NCBI GenBank assembly: GCA_023614405.1
Contig: CM042686.1
Span: forward strand, 464,846,740-464,910,739
Source of the DNA: Avena insularis
Taxonomy: Eukaryota > Streptophyta > Magnoliopsida > Poales > Poaceae
Reading direction: 5' to 3'
DNA length: 64,000 nucleotides
Shown: positions 59,990 through 64,000 of the stretch, piece after piece
How the letters are laid out: each line of letters starts with the position of its first letter
Numbering within the stretch: position 1 is the stretch's first letter
Program-made: the position numbers and the translations under genes
The notes under the pieces: model-generated
What the model saw: the letters and a program-made list of their open reading frames with translations, nothing else
The model's database searches: none
Told to the model about the DNA's origin: nothing

Positions 59990-61148
59990 TTACTCATCAA
60001 CTATGGCCTTGATCTTTTTCACCTTCTCCTTATTGTTATCACCAGCTTTCAACAGATCATATATCATGTATTCATATTTTTTCTTTTCCTCCTTCAGAGC
60101 AGACCTTTCTTCCTCCCATTTCTTCTCCTTTGCCTTCATCATATCTGCTTGTGTTTTCTGCACTTGCTTTAGCATCTCAACTGCAATCCTCAGAGAATCC
60201 CTATCCTTCTCCATCTCCACTATTTCAAACTCAGTTTTACCATTCAGTAGGGCAATGTTTTGGTCCATCACCTTCTTGTGAGAATCATCTAGAAACTTTC
60301 CAACATCATCCATGAGGCTTGCATACTTCTTCTCGGCCTTGTTCTTCTCCTCAGCTACAATAGCTAGCAGCTTACCATGCTCCACCCTCTCATCAATTCT
60401 GCTACTGTTGCTCTCATTGTACATGCACCATAGCCTTGACAATGCATTCTGCAGTGTCTCTAGCCACTCTTGGCCATCTACCCAAGAGACAAATCCACAG
60501 TTCACAATTTCCGGTAAATCAAAATGGCGCATTAATATTTTGACACTACAAACCAATGCAATACTACACATATATGCTTGGATATGTTATGGACAGTACA
60601 TGGTATAATGATCGTAAGCACCAGCCCCAAAACAATTTCATGCCCAGAATATATATGTGTAATCTCGACACATACTCTACGCTAGCATATTGGCTATCCT
60701 AATGTTTTTAAATCATTAGGATATATACAAAAGAAATATCATAAAGTAAGGAATGGAATTTAGCATGAACACAATATAGCATGGACAGAACAAAATCGAA
60801 ATTTATTAGATTTGGTTGTACTTACATTTTGGAGTGGGCACATGTAAAATCTTTGGCCTGTGTTCGTGCCTTCGGAGGCAACACACTTCTGTGGCTCCAA
60901 ATTGTGCCCTCGACAGCGTTCGCCACAATCGGCGGCTATCCCATTAAATGTCGGGTCATCGCAGCGATATGGAGCATAATCTATCGAGTTGTAGTCCTAA
61001 ACAAATAGAAATCTCTGCTCAGTCCACCAATTTCGAGATAAAACATCTAAATTTCTCAATTCCCGTATGAACTCTAACCCTAGAAAACAGGGGAACTTAC
61101 CTCGAGCAGGGACTGGCTGGAATTCGATCCGTCGTTCCAGCTAGGCAT
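59990..61148 (-). CDS. GRF zinc finger plus coiled-coil protein, possibly damaged
   Basis: Minus-strand gene with exons 61101-61148 (MPSWNDGSNSSQSLLE), 60826-60996 and 59990-60511, giving 246 aa in phase. Exon 2 to the start of exon 3 encodes a GRF-type zinc finger: CGERCRGHNLEPQKC, GTNTGQRFYMCPLQN, then NCGFVSWVDG. The rest is a long coiled coil rich in K and E (EKNKAEKKYASLMDD, KEKKWEEERSALKEEKKK). The first intron and the donor of the second are canonical. The acceptor expected before exon 3 reads ...TTTACCG|GAAATT, CG where AG is needed, so splicing may fail. If the intron is instead retained or another acceptor is used, the frame is lost. Function is unknown; GRF fingers bind single-stranded nucleic acid in some proteins, and such genes are abundant near grass transposons. 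Confidence 0.6.
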
Positions 61149-62237
61149 CCCGGCGAGGAGGGCGGGCAGGCGCGGCGGCGCTTGACGTCGGCGTTGATCT
61201 GACAGAGGCGGCGGCAATTTCCCAGGCGGGCGGCGCTACTGTGCAGGATCGAGGCAAGGGCGAGTGCGAAGTGCCCGGCCTGGTCAATGGGCCGGTGCAT
61301 TTAGTTCGACCCAGAGGGACCGCTAGGTGGGTCCGACTGATCCCGTTAACGGCGCTCTAAGCGCGTACTTCTCCTACTTTTTAGAATAAATCCATGCAGA
61401 ACCTAAACTTGCCTACCAAAAACAAAGAGTCGAGACCGGGATCAGACAGGGCTCCACGGCGACGCCCCCAAGAGGGTAATGACACACCACCCAACGGTCT
61501 AGGGTTTTCACGCAGAGCCCTGTCACGAGGGAGGTATCCACATCGGTGGCCCCAGGAAGGTAACGGTACCCGCGGGCATCGTCGTCGATGGTGCCGATGG
61601 GCATCGCCGCGGGTATCGCTCCCCGTCTGCCGCCACACCCATTGTTCCCAAGATAGGCCTCCAGCACACGAACTGGGAGCTGCCGAAGCCGAAGCGCCGC
61701 CAACACCAAAGCCTCCCGTGGGGGAGGGAAACTTCCCTCCATCACTTATTTTCAGAGGCGGGATGGTTCCACTGATCTCCACCTCAGTTCTTGCAACTTA
61801 CTCAAGATAGATGCATCTTAGATTTATGAACATGTGCCGGTGTAGTGCAGCCTCTACTCAATTTATTAGATTGGTTAAATTTTACGTCCCTAACTTGTTG
61901 CATGCACGCACCTTCAAGTCCGCATGCAATGATACACCGTGCGCATGGAATACTATACCATTGAGCATGAAATAATAGATCACCGGGCCAATGTTTGTGT
62001 TCTTGTAATAATGTGGAAATATTATTTTGCACGGTAAAATAAACACAAAAATATTCATCTTATATCGTTTGTTACAGATAGATCTGAAATACATTTTATA
62101 AACTGGTTGGGAAACCTTCCGCGGGACTAAAACCCAACCTATCAACACTGATACATTTAAGTACTAGTCATGACATTCGCGACCTTGATAACCTTGTTTT
62201 TCACATTGTCGAGGACGTTTGGAGCAGACAAAATTAT
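61149..62237. other. Spacer with GC-rich repeat-like patch
   Basis: 61150-61380 is the upstream region of the GRF gene. 61390-61800 is a GC-rich sequence with weak frames on both strands and no domain, resembling transposon 5' sequence. 61800-62237 is AT-rich. Confidence 0.45.
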
Positions 62238-64000
62238 TTATGCAACTTTAAGTCTTCTGTTAGCATTCACTTTGGCCTGCAATATTTTCCAAATGGTTAT
62301 GAAAATAGTATGTTGTAGCAGATGGAGCGAGCATAGTAAGCATACCTGCGAAATTTCGGCAGTCATATGATCACCATCCCAGTGTTCCGTACATTCCAGT
62401 ACAAATAATCCACAAGAATTGCTAAAACAAACAAATGAGTCGTCAAAATTGTTTCATGGCTAAGGAATAATAATTGATGTAATATGCAATTGAAACTCAC
62501 CCATCTTCCTGCTTAGCTATATCATATTATACTATAGGCTATTTTGACACGTCTGGGTAATTTGTTTTTGTACTTTCGTTAGTTTGTTTTATGTCAAAAG
62601 CTATTTGCTATCTTTGCAAAAATAAACACTTAGTCTAATTGCCTGATTTAGACTATACGTTAATTGAACAAGTTTCTGAAAGAATTACCAATGTTTCAAT
62701 AGTCCTTCTCGTGACTGATAAAGTATACAAAGAGTCAAGAATTTGGAACTGCTGCTTTGGTACATGACAACTGTAGTCCAATGCCGATTTCCTATGTTAA
62801 GAGGGAAATAGGTCTGCAAAAATGTAATAATGAAAATAAATTAAATTACGGACGCTTTGCGATCTTGACATAAAATAGTGCTTACCTTGGAACGCGAAAA
62901 GTACTCGTCTATAACTCTACCAATGGATCCATTTTTAGATATAGCGAAGTCCATGTTATGCTTTGACTGCTTGGCTACCGCCCATTTTGTCGCTTGTTTA
63001 ATTAAGTATGTCGTCTTCACTTCTGAAAACAGGCAACGATCGTGTCCAACACGAAGTGACAAGTCTCTAATATAAGCGTCAATGACCTATCAGAAAAGAA
63101 ATTTCATATTACTATCTTATAAGAAATTTATATACATTAAACTTCTTTCCACACATGCAATTTAGCTACAACTTACTCGATCGGTAAGCCACTGATGGTC
63201 AAGAATTACTTTAAGCTTAATCGACGACACTGCATTTTCGTTTTCATGTTTGTACACAGACTTTTTTCCAGTTGCTTCTGTCTCTGCTGCTTTTCGAACC
63301 ATACGCACGACTACGTCTATTTGCTAAGCAGTCAATTTAGATTTATCCTCAATCTTTATATCAATCATTTCTGCGCTTCAAATATAGATAATTATAGTAA
63401 CAATATTAAGTCGTACACAACATATGAAAACATAATCATTAAGTTTTCTAGCCATTTGATTTTACCTTTTTTTTAGCTCGACGTTTTTGGGGCTCATACC
63501 CAACATAATCATTGAGTTTTGTAGAAATTTTCCTGTTCCGCTTCCCTGTCACTTGTTGTACCTTCTCGGTTGGAACAATTTTGCAATCGGCACTCTTCGA
63601 ATCATCAGATGAGGTTGCTCCATCCTGTTCTTTACCATTTACCTGGGAAGATTGGCATATTTCTATTGGTAATTCCGAGGACGCTGATTTAGATGGTGCC
63701 ATATGATCGATTAACCATGGATTATTAGGAGTGCTGCCCATTGGGTCTTTAGGCTCAGTCATAACTTTTCCCTCTTCTGGCGTGACATTTTTATTGAACC
63801 CATCTTCCTTCAGCGAATAAATAGTTTCATTCACAATCTGATCTACTTCAGCATCGTCACTGCATCGTCACTGACATTGTCATACCAAAGTTCTTTCTTT
63901 TTAATTGCAGGACCGTTCATAAATGACCCATTCTCTGCTCCCTTTTCACCTTCTTTCGAAGTGGAAGCTGCTGTGCTTTTGTACATTACACCGTTCTTAT
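62238..64000 (-). pseudogene. Ulp1-like (C48) cysteine protease gene, degenerate, 5' end outside window
   Basis: Minus-strand exons, all GT-AG and phase-consistent: beyond 64000-63466, 63323-63177, 63086-62886, 62813-62689, 62607-62501, 62421-62346, 62276-62238. The N-terminal exon is charged and low complexity with a basic KRRAKKK end. The catalytic domain has DHQWLTD and VIDAYIRDLS (substrate-side strand), the histidine in NRHWTTVV, the aspartate in QILDSLY and the cysteine in NSCGLFVLEC. These form the His-Asp-Cys triad of SUMO-type proteases. Breaks: an 11-bp tandem duplication (GCATCGTCACT, 63851-63872) shifting the frame, a one-base deletion between His and Asp, two stops in the exon before the Cys (a TAG where W is usual, and a TAA), and a TAA at 62238-62240 that probably shortens the end. 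Ulp1 genes of this type are carried by some Mutator and CACTA elements. Confidence 0.8.

Noticed and set aside
1..64000. CRISPR arrays, bacterial operons, phage genes or rRNA/tRNA genes
   Set aside because: None seen. Interspersed introns, LTR elements and low gene density show plant nuclear DNA; tRNA matches are only primer binding sites and the SINE head.

Overview
This is plant nuclear DNA, almost certainly from a Triticeae grass (wheat, barley, rye, Aegilops group). The evidence is nested Athila-like Ty3/Gypsy elements whose primer binding sites match tRNA-Asp, a Copia element with a BARE1/WIS/Angela-type LTR, an Au-like SINE, Stowaway-type miniature elements, an L1-clade LINE with a plant-type RNase H tail, and only two intact-looking host genes in 64 kb. 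Exact species and TE family names cannot be fixed from the sequence alone.

Layout. 1-8492: 3' part of a decayed Gypsy element (broken pol, a hairpin tandem repeat, a coiled-coil third ORF, 3' LTR); its LTR is split by a reverse-oriented solo LTR (6861-8459, TSD ACTAG). 8493-12170: a MITE remnant, a 520-bp solo LTR (TSD GTAAT), a tiny Stowaway derivative and AT-rich spacer. 12170-12446: a SINE. 13016-16688: a complete five-exon PBS1-type receptor-like cytoplasmic kinase gene. 17081-19375: unclassified repeat DNA with GGTACTACC palindromes. 19376-37256: a Gypsy element (TSD AGCCC) with a broken gag-protease, an intact ATHILA-ORF1-like frame and no reverse transcriptase; another pol-less Gypsy element (20851-28938, minus strand) sits in its leader. 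38122-38497: a fold-back MITE. 38633-52336: an L1-type LINE with 18-bp TSDs, split inside its reverse transcriptase by a Copia element (41830-50090). 52992-55204: an eight-exon glycerophosphodiester phosphodiesterase gene with three PHR1-type sites upstream. 55622-55960: a LINE endonuclease scrap. 56517-64000: three degenerate or doubtful transposon-type genes: a FAR1/MULE transposase (+), a GRF zinc finger-coiled coil gene (-) and a Ulp1 (C48) protease gene (-).

How it fits together. The two host genes form small islands: an immune-signalling kinase and a phospholipid-recycling enzyme probably tied to phosphate starvation. Nesting gives relative ages: the LINE is older than the Copia element inside it, the outer Gypsy is older than the inner one, and the first Gypsy element is older than the solo LTR in its LTR. 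Both central Gypsy elements lack reverse transcriptase and integrase but share a colinear block of about 1 kb of 3' noncoding DNA, which suggests dependence on a common helper. The right-hand block may be one large composite Mutator-like element carrying a SUMO-protease-like gene and a GRF gene; this is the most unusual feature of the window.
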